Positions 34,801-46,738 of a stretch of DNA of 64,000 nt are shown here, one piece after another; the stretch's first letter is position 1, and every line of letters starts with the position of its first letter. The stretch is taken from assembly GCF_963966145.1 (NCBI RefSeq), contig NC_091052.1, forward strand, positions 17,298,001 through 17,362,000. Reading direction: 5' to 3'. The DNA is from Tenebrio molitor (lineage: Eukaryota > Arthropoda > Insecta > Coleoptera > Tenebrionidae). A program made the translations under genes and the position numbers. The notes below the pieces were generated by a model. The model was not told the origin of the DNA and did no database searches. It saw only the letters and a list, made by a program, of their open reading frames with translations.

Positions 34801-37800
34801 ATGCATCATGCTTTTCAGATCTGTCCTTTTCAAATTTGCCAATATGATGTAAAGAAACATACGTGACTTCCATCTTTTACATTCATTTTTTAAAATGATT
34901 TTAATATGACAATTCAACTCGCATTCTCCCGACCAAGCAGATTTGAGAAATTGGTCAGTACGGGCCAATCACGCTTGTTTTAAAAAAATTGCCGCGGAAA
35001 TTTTCACTATTTATTGACGAATTGCTATAACAACCTTTTTAAAATTACAAACTACTATTCAAGTTTTTTTGTAATATCTATTTGTTAAAGGTGGCTTTAC
35101 GGACTGTTTGTCACCATGTAAATAACCTCATAACGGCCGGAGTTATGAGCGGGAGCGGCCGTTATGAATGACTAAAAAATAACTATAGCAACGTAGTTCT
35201 AAACTTTATTTTTCAACTTTTTTACAATTGGTACAATAATTAATGTTTAATGTTATGGGACACACCTTGAATTAATCGAAATCCGTACGCCACTAGCAGA
35301 TGTAGACGAGATCGAAGATGATGCTTCAGACTTTTAACACCAACACAAGCGCGATTTTGCAAGGAATAACGATGACCTCACTTGCTCTGCGGCCATCCGG
35401 ACATCGGGAATATCTTGATCGCGATTTTTTATTGATTTCAGTCGTTTATTTTCATCGGAAAGTTAAGTGTTGAACAAATCTGACAAACAACAGCAAATGT
35501 AGACAAGATCGGAGATGATGCTTCATAACTTTAACACTAACACAAGCGCGATTTTGCAGGCAATAACGATGACCTCACTTCCGGACATCGGGAATATCTT
35601 GATTGCGATTTTTTATTGGTTTCATTCAACGGAAAGTTAAGCGTTGAACAAATTTGACAAACAACATTGAAACAATTTTTTTTCACAAACAACGGTTGAC
35701 AGGAGGACGTCCTCCGCACACTTATTGGTTTTTTTCGATGGCGTTGAAAAAAATGTATTTCAAAAAGATAATTGTGAACGAATCGTAGAGATATTACAAA
35801 AACTATTGTACAATACACGTCCGTTAGGGCCTTTACAGCCTCGCCAGTATTATTCGACTCGCTCTGCGAGCTCGTCTCACAATATCTGGCTCGGCAGTAA
35901 ACGCTATCCTAACGGACTTCTACTGTAAAATACTATTCTTTCATAGAATTTTTCAGTCTTCGCTCGGTGAATTGTCATGCCGAATATAAACTCGTGGGTA
36001 CGAAATTGCCGGAAATTTTCTCCTCAGATCACTCGTATTTGTTTCTTAATCACTAAAACTAAAACCATCAACCCAATTGACAGCAAAATCAACAGACTTG
36101 AAGTTCTTACCTTAATAAACATTTTATAAGGAGAAAATTTTCAGTCGGTGCTTTTTTGCAAAAGTTATCTTGAACGAAAAGAACAGACAAATTGACACGC
36201 GCACAAAATCACTTTTCTTCACCCTTTGACCTTATCTCGAACACGATTTTCTGACTTCCATTTGCTTACGAAACTTGGAAATAAAATTTTCCGACTGAAA
36301 AGAAATTTTCTACAAATGTAATTAATTGCAGCAACAGCAGGATTCTTGGCAAACTTTTACAAAAGATCATGTAAAGACCAGGCAGTTACATGGCAACATC
36401 GTTAGACCAAGTGTGTAAATCTTAAGCGAGATTAAATCTTAACATGTTATAAAAAACAAATTTTATATTTTGGTATCTACCACTCGAACGCTTATTAGTT
36501 ATTTTATTACTAATTAATTAGTGAACGTATTTTGATGGGGTTTTAATTACTGGTACTTAGAGTATTGACTACAGGGTGTTTACAATGTATCCTAAAGTAG
36601 AGTTCTTTGATTTAACTTTGTGACAGTGACAGTGGCAAGCAACCCATTTTTGCATGTGTGAGAGTTCCTGGAATTACATTTTCGGTTTCCCTAACGATAA
36701 AACAGACCTTTACCTTTCAATTTAAGTAAAGATAGCTGCGATTTACCGACGGATGTTGTAAATTTCTGGGGGAGTGCGGTAGCACGCACTGTTAATTTAC
36801 TCTTTTTACAGTTAGGTACTTTAAAATTAAAGTGTTCGTATGTTAGGGACCAGTTTACAGAAGCGAAATTAAGTTAATCGTAATCTAATGCGAGATTAAC
36901 TGAACTGTACTGAACACGTGATCAGATTGTACCAATCAAAGTTTCGGATTCATGGGTTAACCATGCATTAAAATTTAATTTGAATTTAATTGTCTTTCTA
37001 TAAACTGGCCCTTAGTGTTAAGAAACAGTTTTACATGTATTATTTTTCCGATAAATCTTTTTTCCTTAATTTTATTGACTCATAAATAATCATAAATTCA
37101 TAATCATAATATGGAAAATGCTATCGGGTTGGCAGCTCTATGTGTCAAAAAGTTTGACATTTGTGATTTCATAAAAATCTGCAAAAGTACAAAATAAAAC
37201 ATTTGGTCAGCCGTAAAGTCTAATACAAATGCCGCACGGTGGGTATTTTACAGCGCTCCAACTAATCAGGCACTCGGCTTCGCCTCTTGGTGAAACCCCT
37301 GTAAAATACCGGGATATCAAAAATTATCTTGGTCAAAGGTGGTCATGGATTAGAAAACGTCCGTCTCAACTTATTTAGTGTGACGATTTCTTTGGTACGA
37401 ACGATTGGCCTACCAGCACCTTTTTTATGAGTCACAGAGCCAATTTCGTAAAACACACCAATACAATTTGTAAGGCATGCACAAAAATCCTTCGGCATTA
37501 CTGCAAAGTGCGAAAAGTCCTCTCGAAAATTGATTTTCACATTCAAAAAATGATTTGACACAAAGCTTCGACAATTATTTGAAAATCCGTGACCACCTTT
37601 GACCAAGATAATTTTTGGTATCCCGGTACTACTATCCTACTGTAATGTAAATAACTATTACAAAGAAGTAGAAAACGCATTAGTTTTAATCTTTGTAATT
37701 AATTAATAATAGTGGTTGCCCCGGCTCACCGTAGATAAATTAAGATAAGACCAACAGGTAATTGTAAAATAAAATCAACTACGGCATTACCTTTTGCTTA

Positions 37801-38772
37801 CTTTTGTGTCAGGCTGCGAATTTTTTAAGCTACTTTCTAGCAGTCTGTGACTAAACTAATGAACAGCAATCTGACAATAAGCGGATTATTATTATTAACG
37901 ATGCGATTGCAGTGGGAATTACACGCCACATAACACGGTTGACGTCTCTTACTTTTTCATAGGTAAAATACTCAATTCCAGGAACCGCAGTGACGTTGAT
38001 AGGCTGGGGGACGCAGGTTCACGTCCTTCTGGAGGTAGCACAGCTGGCCAAGACGAAATTCAACATTTCCTGTGAAGTAATAGATCTTGTTTCAATCTTG
38101 CCCTGGGACAGAACCACCGTATGTCAGGTAACAACCTTCGACAAGCCGAATATGGTGCAATCCTGTCGAAATTGTTAATATTTACTACGGCGTAATCGTG
38201 CATGAATCCATTAAATTTCGATTCCGATGCTGTCAACAATTATTGAGAATCTGTTAGCCTCGTCATTTACCTAATTGAACTGACCGTGGCATACGTTGCT
38301 GGAGATAATTCGTCCCGAATCCGGTTGGAGTAGATGGTGAAGGAACCGGAAATAAACTTCAATAGCGTTACCGCATTCTGTGTTTTTTTCCTTCGTAGTA
38401 ACAAATAATTTTAATGGAATGGAAGGTAGTTCTTTGTTCTACTCGATCGAGGAAAAAATGTTGGGTTTTGTTTGATTTACTGGAAATTTTACAGTCCGCC
38501 AAGAAAACAAAGCGGGTCTTGATAGCCCACGAAGCACCGCTAACCGGAGGATTCGGAGCTGAATTGGCGGCAGCCATTCAGGTACGTACACGAGATGCGA
38601 TCGTTGTCAAATTCAGAGATTTTTCTTGAAGGAGGATTGTTTCCTGCATCTCGAGGCACCTGTTGTACGTGTCACGGGCTTCGACACGCCGTTCCCTCAC
38701 GTTTTTGAACCCTTCTATCTGCCAGACAAGTGGAGATGTCTAGAGGCAATACGTAACCTGCTGGATTACTGA
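28811..38772 (+). CDS. BCKDHB: branched-chain 2-oxoacid dehydrogenase E1 subunit beta, mitochondrial
   Basis: Exons 28811-28937, 29328-29608, 29660-29815, 30051-30222, 37982-38127, 38495-38581 and 38632-38772 join to 1110 bp (369 residues), near the family length. The N-terminus (MALNKICTRCLRQTRNELG) is basic and import-like. Conserved blocks: LVFGEDVAFGGVFR (thiamine diphosphate-site Glu region), GTGRVFNTPLCEQGIVGFGI, FADYIFPAFDQ, GLYHSQSPEAYFAH, LYRAAVEEVP, WGTQVH, CEVIDL, HEAPLTGGFGAE and FDTPFPHVFEPFYLPDKW. It pairs with E1-alpha to decarboxylate Leu, Ile and Val 2-oxoacids in the mitochondrial matrix. Intron 4 (30223-37981) is swollen by transposons, yet the coding frame is intact. Confidence 0.95.
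30223..31638. other. BCKDHB intron 4, left part, no feature recognised
   Basis: Non-coding, AT-rich, with no clear terminal repeats or long open frame that resembles a protein. Confidence 0.4.
32788..33722 (+). mobile_element. 646 bp MITE, copy C, inside the mariner and itself interrupted
   Basis: cattgccatctagaac to gagatggcaatg, with 7 bp duplication GAAGTAT at 32781-32787 and 33723-33729. The span is 935 bp; subtracting the 281 bp inner element and its 8 bp duplication gives exactly 646 bp, as in copies A and B. Confidence 0.92.
33414..33694. mobile_element. 281 bp hAT-type MITE inside MITE copy C
   Basis: About 44 bp TIRs with few mismatches, starting taaggtcactaaatcaacac (left) and taaggtcactaattcaacac (right, reverse complement). 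The 8 bp duplication TTAAGGCC at 33406-33413 and 33695-33702 points to the hAT superfamily. It has no coding capacity. Confidence 0.9.
33991..34866 (+). pseudogene. Tc1-like transposase, decayed
   Basis: The ATG at 33991 reads MPRVRRDQHYNQLTPFERG, GRIVGMHEAGLPFREIAKRL (helix-turn-helix), then VSMQTIYRRI and SVFQQDNARPHIARV (second catalytic Asp region). The segment that should carry the first Asp (FSDES-type) is missing, and after the second Asp the frame shifts before the SPDLSP region. It lies inside BCKDHB intron 4. A related N-terminal scrap occurs at 57662. Confidence 0.82.
35295..35675. repeat. tandem duplication of ~197 bp
   Basis: The unit beginning agcagatgtagacgagatcg at 35295 is repeated from 35492 (agcaaatgtagacaagatcg) with small deletions; both contain acacaagcgcgattttgca. 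It is non-coding, inside BCKDHB intron 4. Confidence 0.82.
35819..35923. repeat. imperfect palindrome, ~100 bp
   Basis: cgtccgttaggg on the left and cctaacggac on the right, with further complementary blocks inward down to cgactcgctctgcgagctcg in the centre. Probably a small fold-back element. 35924-37300 shows nothing I recognise. Confidence 0.6.
37309..37626 (-). mobile_element. 318 bp TA-flanked MITE, internal-deletion derivative of a mariner-like element
   Basis: TIRs ccgggatatcaaaaattatc (left) and ccgggataccaaaaattatc (right, reverse complement) extend over about 45 bp, with TA on both sides (37307-37308, 37627-37628). On the minus strand one frame retains GSVTHKKGAGRPIVRTKE, which recalls the linker of mariner-family transposases; the rest of the enzyme is absent. 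Confidence 0.75.
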
Positions 38773-38775
38773 CAA

Positions 38776-38792
38776 AATAAACGTTGAATAAA
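38776..38792 (+). terminator. two poly(A) signals of BCKDHB
   Basis: AATAAA at 38776-38781 and again at 38787-38792, immediately after the stop codon, which implies a very short 3' UTR. Confidence 0.6.
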
Positions 38793-40140
38793 ATGACAAC
38801 GACATTATTTGTTTCTTATGTTGAAATTTCTACTATTTTATTTTTCTAAAAGTAATTTCCGTATTTTGTTTGTCGCGACTCTTATTTTTGTAAATAAAAT
38901 CGAAACAACGAGAGCGATGAAAGTCACTTGTAAAAAGTCAAGTGAACGTTTCCTTACTAGAGTAGTTAATTTTTTTTGCGTCATGTTATTGTTCCGGGAA
39001 CGTTCACTCCAATAATTAATTATTTGTTAAGTAATAATGGACCATAAAAATGTGAACCAATTTGGCAGTTGGATAATGGCCGATTCATTCTAGACGGTCA
39101 CGTGATTAAGTTGTTGTTTGGGTACACAAGAACAAATCGGAACAGGTTAGACATTGTTTATGTAATAGAATTAGTAGATAATTTCTATCCTGAATGACAT
39201 CATTAATCTCCGAAGGAATCCGGAGTCCGGATTATCCTTCAGAAGTAAAGCAGGTCGACACAAGCAACCGAAAAACAAAGAATCGCTTTACAATAAATAT
39301 TTACATAAAATTTACATTTTTGGCATACGCAGTTTAGGAACATAAGTCGTGATGGGATTACCATTTGACAAGAAGAGTAAAGTCATAAAAAACAAACAAA
39401 TAAGGATAACGTGACTGCGCAACTTGACGTTATGACATTGTTATCAGTTGACAAAGGTAGGAAGCTGCAAGCTGCATTGACATAAGCACCCATATATGAA
39501 ATCTGACTTTCAGATTATTAATTTTGACATTTAGTTTTTGATTTATATGTGTAATAATTGTATACATTATTTCTAATTTGCATGACAAATTATGCACACC
39601 TTATATTTATGTAGGCAGTAATTTAAAAAATGCAACATTGATACAATGTTTTAAAACACGTATTCTAAAAATTCTATTATTTTTAATATATGCTGAATAA
39701 TAATAATTATCGGGAACAACTGTCACAAAAAATTTAATAAAAATGTATTCTATACAAATGCACAAATAACTCAGATATTCTTGCTTGACTACAAGAATGC
39801 ACATCCGTGACAAATCTAATATGGATGTTACTGATTTATCATGAATTTTCAGTTGAAAAACTAAAATAATCGTGTTGTAAATACCTTTCTAAGAGGACAC
39901 CTCCTTTTCCAGACACCTTTACTGTGTTCCGACATAATGTATATATGCATGCACATGCGAATATATTAAATTTCTGTAGGAAGAAACATCTCTAAAAAGA
40001 AGGACACAGTTGTGCTTGCATGTAATTAAATATTACAAGTTGTTCTTATGAGACACAACTTAAACTTTATCCGCTTATTGGAGTTACACAAGGTATCCTT
40101 TTCTATTCTTCCCCTGAAAAATTCTGTAGTAACTGCTAAC
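38793..40140. other. intergenic, nothing recognised
   Basis: AT-rich sequence without a convincing ORF, TIR pair or RNA gene. Confidence 0.4.
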
Positions 40141-40147
40141 TGCACAT

Positions 40148-41479
40148 ATAGGGTGACTTTAAAAGTTGTGGAGATACTTTAATCAGCGGTAAAACTCCAC
40201 AATAGGCAACGATTGGGCCAATAATCCCATATACAAATGTTGATATTTTTCCATAAAAAAGTTTGGGAGCCACTGAATTTTATAAAAAATGGGTCGAAAA
40301 AAGTTATAGTAGGCTTTTTTTGTTGTCATTTAATTCAAAATTAAGTCACTTTAACAAGAGCCTCAATTTTAAACTCAATTTAAATCACAAATGACTTGCT
40401 TACACCAACCTGGAGAAAACCGATGTATGGCGAAGCCCGTGGACATTCAAAGCTAGCACGGCAAAGCTAGGGTGAAAGGTTTCCTCAAAGGATATGTACT
40501 TCTCAATGCACGAATCTGTGTAAACGTTGTGCAGCATCTTCGAGATTTCGAAATGAATAAGCGCGATCTTGGCCGCCAATGAGAAGATCGCATTTTAGTT
40601 GCAGAAGAAGACATTTTTCACGAAACTAAAAACCAGCCACGAACAAGTACTCGGCGTCTTGCAAATCACCTGCGAGTTTCTCAGTTTGTGGTTTGGTTGC
40701 GAGTTCAAAACGCCGCTCAGGGAATACGTCAAAAAAGTCTGAATCGAGTTCGGTTTTCTTGGATACGTCGTGCTGAAGGTTTTTGCGTTTTGCGTTATGA
40801 GCAGTTGCACTGATGTTTCATTTTATGCTTTTACTCACAATTAGTCTTTTTACTTTGTTATTTAAGCCTCTGTTGTTTTCTGAATAAATTGCAGACACTA
40901 TTTTATCATCACCTTAAATAAAAGGCAAACATAACCTCTATGACAGAAAAACTTGACATTTTAGGTTGTCAGACGTAAAAACTACCCGCCAAATTTCAAA
41001 TTTTTCAGCGGTTCCCAAACAAACTGATTCATTTGATTTTCGACATTTTTGTTTTTCGCATTTCATTCGCATTCGCATTCATTTTTTAAAACATACGGTA
41101 GAACGTCACTCTGTCTTTTTAGTAGTAAGTACAGAGATATTCTAAATGATTGTAGTCGAAGTAGGCGTGAAAATTGAATGTAAAATTTATGGTTGCCGCT
41201 CCACATAAAAAAAACCTCAAAATTATGTGAATAAGTGAGCACACACGGGAGTTAAATTGGGTGCAAAACAACTCAATATTTTTAAAACTGATTGCAAAAC
41301 AACTCAATATTTCTGGATTCAATCGTTAATTTAACAAAAATAAATAAAAATCTCATCACCGCACTTTTCACCTAAAAAATGACAGTGACAGCGACAAAAC
41401 TGACAGTTCACATGAAAGCGGCAAAAATGTAATAACATGGGCATGGCCTACTTTGACTAGAATCATTTAGAATAACCCT
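40148..41479 (+). mobile_element. mariner-like element, decayed
   Basis: At about 40500-40810 the plus strand reads VNVVQHLRDFEMNKRDLG, a stop, then AEEDIFHETKNQPRTSTRRL and ANHLRVSQFVVW, a helix-turn-helix stretch of Tc1/mariner-type transposases. Candidate ends are tagggtgactttaaaag (40148) and cagggttattctaaatg (reverse complement, near 41479), about 12 of 17 matching. No catalytic domain survives. 41480-42387 holds nothing further I can name. Confidence 0.5.
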
Positions 41480-42665
41480 GTACAAAATACAAGGAGACAG
41501 AGAGTTGTAAGTAACGTGAGTACATTTTCTGGCATCTAAGTGTAAACATCACCAGAGTTATGAAAAAATGAACTTTATTCTTGAAACATTGAATCGTCAC
41601 TAGAAATCTGTACTTGCACTTTGTGGAGTTGTTTCACGAGGGTGGAATTTCAACATAAATATTTTATTCTTCGAGCTTCCCATCTAATTCCTGTCCGGAT
41701 TCCGAATGTTTTCTTCAACCGAAACACTTCCACACTTCAATAACTTTTTATGTGGTAAGGGCATGCAGATAAAATACGAATTTCAAGAGAAACACACATT
41801 TTATTCCATTAAGTTGACAAAAATGTTTATCGATTGCTTTTAAAGTAAGATTAATAATCTAAAGAAACTACGAATTACGAAATCAAAGTCTATCATGTCA
41901 TTGTAAATGTTATTTCGACACAAGTTAAATCAAAATGAGGTATCTTAGGTTAAATAAGACGTTCGCATTGTTGCTTGGATTGAGAATGGCAACAATCTCA
42001 AGAAATATTCGCGTCAGCTCTTCTGTTATTCAGTGTTCATCGAGTTGCTATAGAGAGACAGGTCAGTGTAAAAGAGGCATCGGGCAAGGTCATAAAAGGA
42101 GAACCACCCAAAATCAAGACCAAAAATAATAAGCACATGATTTGAGAGTAATTTACGGGTAAAGTTTAATGGATTATAAAGCAAAAAGAGAAAAATAAGA
42201 TTTGTAGACGTTTTTTTAAATGAAACTTGTTATTTCAATAATAATAATTGATCTATTCGAATGTTTTTGGTTCACGTTCTGTTCAAATAATTACTAATAT
42301 TCGAGGTATATTCGTGGATAGATTTGTCCATCTCAAAAAACAAAAAAATGAAGCGTCAATTTTTTTTACATATGTATTTAGTTTGTACAGGGTGATTCAA
42401 GTTTTAATTAGTAAAAATTATCAAACGTTGGGGTTACATTCTCTTCATATAAGGCTTCAAATGTGTGTAATCAATTTTCCCGTATCACTTTATTCAGAGC
42501 CATAAAATTTAAAAAATCGATTTTGATCCACAAAAAAAAAAAAAATTTCGTACACGCTCATAATTCACAATTAATTCAAATTGTTGGTTTTTGAATTATT
42601 CCAATTTTAATATTAAGAGCGAAAAATGACCAAGATTTACAACTGCAGTCATAAATAAATACCTC

Positions 42666-43760
42666 CATGGCCTACTAAATCTGAACTGCGCTGCGCTTAT
42701 TACGGCCGTAACAAACTAGCTGAATGATTGATTCGGCTAACCTCAAAAAATCTACCCTTAACTAGCGCCATCTCTTTAAAGATATTAAACTACAAATCAA
42801 CTAAATTGCCACAATAATTTAAATTTCCTTGAATTTCATCAAGGTTGAAGTACTAACATGGGAAAATAGTGCGTTGCATGTGGAGAAAATAACAACAGTT
42901 ATTTTCAAATTCCCAGCAACCTCCAAACCAAATCCAAAATTGATAAAATTATAAAAAAAAAACTAAATGAAACATTTCACTGTAATACATGTTTCTTCTT
43001 TATTATCTACAGCAACTCCAGGACCCTTGTTACGATTAGTTTGGCTTCAAGACCGTGGGGTCTGTAAATTTGTGGGGCTTTTAAAAGACTTGGCTAATAT
43101 TGCCACACAAGTTTTATCATATTTAATTCCAAAAAATCCTTGTCAACCACTGGTTACTACTTTGCATCCACATTTAATACAGAATTCCATATTTACCTGT
43201 GATAAACACAAAGATAAAAATTGTAAAGTTATTATCCAATTAGTAATGAAACCAATTTTAAACATTTGTTTATAAAAAAAAAACAGATTACATAAAAACG
43301 AAATCCATTCAGAATAAACTCACAAGTAGGAAGGTTCTAAAATTATAAACTTACGAGAAAGGTATTGTCTTCCTGCAGATAGATAGTTTTACTTTTAATT
43401 TTTCTACTGTGCTCTATCCATTTTCAGATTTTGCAATTCCATTTTATATATAAATATTTTGTTTCATAATTTGATTATTGTAATTATTAGGTATTCTTAC
43501 GTTCATGAAACGTATTCGTGAAAATTTATTTCGCGTCAAAATGACAAAATAGAAAGTGTTAACCTAACAAAATAAACACGTTACGTGATTGTGATTGGAT
43601 AATTTCAATTCAAATTACATTTTTCTTTTCTATTTCGCTAACAGATGGAGTTGGTTAAGGGTGAATTTTTTGAGGTTAGCGGAATCAATTGCTCCATTGA
43701 AAATCCGAGCTTTGTTACGGCCGTAATAAGCGCAGCGCAGTTCAGATTTAGTAGGCCATG
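42666..43760. mobile_element. 1095 bp element with 50 bp perfect TIRs and 7 bp TSD
   Basis: Starts catggcctactaaatctgaa and ends with its reverse complement. The first 50 bases are perfect TIR, and imperfect complementarity continues to about 130 bp. It is flanked by ATACCTC (42659-42665, 43761-43767). CA...TG ends and a 7 bp duplication recall the P superfamily, an inference only. It contains the ORF at 42967-43275. Confidence 0.85.
42967..43275 (+). CDS. hypothetical 102-residue ORF inside the 1095 bp element
   Basis: An ATG-started frame, moderately hydrophobic, with LLRLVWLQDRGVCKFVGLL and a Cys/His/Lys cluster (CDKHKDKNC) near the C-terminus. I recognise no domain. It may be a transposase remnant, a captured host fragment or chance. 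The position inside a TIR element argues against an ordinary host gene. Confidence 0.25.
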   Translation: MKHFTVIHVSSLLSTATPGPLLRLVWLQDRGVCKFVGLLKDLANIATQVLSYLIPKNPCQPLVTTLHPHLIQNSIFTCDKHKDKNCKVIIQLVMKPILNICL

Positions 43761-44567
43761 ATACCTCATTGTTGGAGAGACATCTGTTGACAACATTTCT
43801 AGTAATTCTTAAGTACCATAAACAAGTCATGTCAACCTCTTTTCTGGAAGTGACCGCCCAATTTAATCATAAATCATAGCTAAATCTTGGACTTTAATAT
43901 CAAATTCCATTTATTTCGGAAACCGGTGATGTTTTCATGATTTCAATGACACCAAATTTTTCCTAAATGTTTGAAAAGACTCTCGTCGAAAAATTATGTA
44001 AATTAAGCTAGCGGTTATTGAATTAAAACGAAAAATGTACCTGTTTCATTAAAAAAGTTTGAATTTTTACAGAATGTTCTACAGCGATACACAATTATTC
44101 CTGAATTTTTTGAGAATTTTAAATCGATTAGAAGTAGGTGTTTTCGCTCGGGCGGTAAAACTTGAATCACCCTGTATATGTGATTCTAAATTACCTTAAG
44201 TCATAAAAGTCAAAAAGTAACTTACTTGCCATTGTACTTACTTATTGCCCTTCCACTGGTTCCAGAACAAAATTTTTCGAAATTATGTTTTTCAGAGACA
44301 ATTCCGTGAAAATGTAAACTATGTAAGAAATGTAACTTAAGTTATCAACAAGAATTTTTGAAGAGAACTCCAGATTTATTAACCTACAGCTTTGCATTTT
44401 TTATTGTTTAAAGGGATAAAGGAATGGAAGAAGTCTTCGGTGCCATTATTACCTTCCTGGTCGTATTTTGTATTCCTAGGCAGTAAATTACAAATATAAA
44501 AGTTGAAGTGGTAAGTTTGACTCTAACACGTGCTTCTGTTGAAGGAATATTGATATTTAGCATAGTA

Positions 44568-44915
44568 TAGTAGGAAACGATATTTGGGAACTCATTATAA
44601 AAATAAGCCGATTGCCTCTTACAATAGTTTATGGCTTGCCCCTAAAGATGCCGCAAATATTACCTGATTTCGGTCGCTTCGGCACGCTCCGAACGTTTGC
44701 AGCTTGACCTATTTTTTATTATTTTGCACAAAATGCGTTGAAGACTCTTAGTAAGAAATGTTTAAATACGGCCTATTTTTGAACCTTCAATAATTTAAAT
44801 AATTTATGACGACCAACAGCAACGGGCTGTCCCAACCGTTCCAACCCTCATAAAAGTATTATGTAGTACGTCATAAAAACCTGCATAAGTCGTTCCCAAA
44901 TATTGTTTCCTACTA
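44568..44915. mobile_element. 348 bp MITE
   Basis: tagtaggaaacgatatttgg at the left and its near-perfect reverse complement at the right (ccaaatattgtttcctacta). It has no ORF. 44176-44567 and 44916-46530 contain nothing I can annotate. Confidence 0.72.
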
Positions 44916-46533
44916 GATACTATAGTGTCCGGATACCATCCACTACCATTGAGAAGAGTACCGAAAATTGAAACCAAAAAATAACTGTGATCCTTTTAGA
45001 CTTGGAGTTGAAAATACCTTGTAAAGGTGCAGCAGACCACATTAAACCTTTTTGCGAACATTAGTAATTATTTTATAGGGCTTGAAGAAGTTAAGAATTG
45101 GTATATATGAGCATATGAGCTTTAACGGATTAATGCTCTTAAGGATCTAGATGTAGACAGAAAATAAGTGTGTATATAAAAATATCTTAGTTATTTTTAG
45201 TATCTTTTTTACTGGATACTGTAGGTAGGTACGAGCAACAGATTTAGTAAAGTTCTTTTCTTTCAAAATTACTGAGACAACCGCTAAGTGTCGTGTTGAA
45301 TAGCGAGGCCAAAGCATAAGAAATATTGTAATTTAATTTACTCAAATGCAAAAATAGTAAATTTTTTGTAAAATATTTTAAGTTCAAATAATCTAGCATG
45401 TCTCAGCAGATGTAATGACTCGGTAAATTTTAAAATAGTTATTTTTATATATTTAAAGGACACTTAAAATGTCCTTACTCATTACAGAAAAAAAGTTGTT
45501 CAAAAAAGAGACAAATAATAATTTTAAAATTTAGTAAAAATTCTGCGTTCTCATCGATTTCAAGGTACAAATCTGTCTGCAGAATGATCGGAATTTTTTG
45601 CAACGTAAAAAATTCCCCGCTTCCTAATTACAGATGAATCCGCATTGAAAATGAAGCATTTAACGTCGGCATGCAACATTTCCAATAAAAAAATCGAACG
45701 ATCCAATAATGATACAGTTTGCTTTAGGTCTCGTTCTCTGATTCTGCAAGACCCGTAGCAATCAAGAGCCCATCAATTCCAGCTAACCGTACATCAAACA
45801 GCATCCTCGTCGATAAATTAAAGTTGCAGGCCAGAATCGTGAAACAGAATAATGTGCAAACGTGCGAACCCACCCCTTGCATTGAGAAACGAACGTCACA
45901 CCTGTGCACGTAACGACGATCATCACAGACAGTGAAAGTGACTTGTCAATAAAATCAGAATTCTGACCCGACGTTTCTGACCTTGACGTCTATGACACGG
46001 CGCTTTATTAACCAAAATACAACTGCAGATCAAGGGCATCAAAGTTGACAGGAAATGTTAACACGGATCGATTCACATCAAAGAACCACATTTAGGACCA
46101 GAACAGAACTAATTAATTAGCGAATTTCTGTGCGAGGCGCTGACAACGCTTTCTGCCGAAAGAGCCGATACCAAACTTCTTCCATTGGAAACGAGACAAA
46201 TAGAGAGCTCGACTAGGAGGAAATTAATTATGTCAAGCGTGATCAGAGGACGAACTGCTTTGTAGACCTGTTGACATTTTCTTTTGACAATCTTGACACA
46301 GATTATATAATGGTAGCCAAAGTGACTGCGGTCTACCCGTATCAGGCGCACGGAGGATGCTTGTTGATGACACTAATTTCCTTAGGGTATTAATATGCAC
46401 GAGGGGTATTTTCATTAACCATTCGCTTGTACCGAGCTTAAGGAAGAATTCAATTTTATCGCTTTAAAATTAATATCAACTTTTACTGCCAAGAAATTTT
46501 CACTCGACTGAAATTCTATATTTCAAACATAAA

Positions 46534-46738
46534 TGAGTTATTGTTGGAAATGTATCCTCAAAGTTGGTGTTGAAGAGTCGATTGTGAACGTACCACTCGT
46601 CAGTCACACAATAAAAACACAAATAACGCAAAAAGTGAGGTTAGATTTAAGCAGATGATCCGTGATCTCTGTAACCCGTGGTGCATTCACAATCGACTCT
46701 TCAACGCCTACTTTGAGCATAAATTTAAATAACACCCG
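46534..46738. mobile_element. MITE, diverged copy of the element at 48095-48275
   Basis: Shares the inverted gttgaagagtcgattgtgaa arms with the 48.1 kb copy, but the outer termini are degraded. 46739-48094 shows no gene. Confidence 0.7.

Larger units (their letters stand above)
42388..44174. mobile_element. 1787 bp TA-flanked element, host of an inner TIR element
   Basis: The left end cagggtgattcaagttttaa (42388) is mirrored at 44155-44174, with TA on both sides (42386-42387, 44175-44176). Its right part (43797-44152) also occurs as a fragment at 6421-6772. Removing the inner element leaves roughly 0.7 kb without transposase, so it is a Tc1/mariner-like MITE. Confidence 0.82.

Noticed and set aside
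36572..36600. cagggtgtttacaatg as a mariner end
   Set aside because: No inverted partner or TA-bounded mate found within the next few kilobases.
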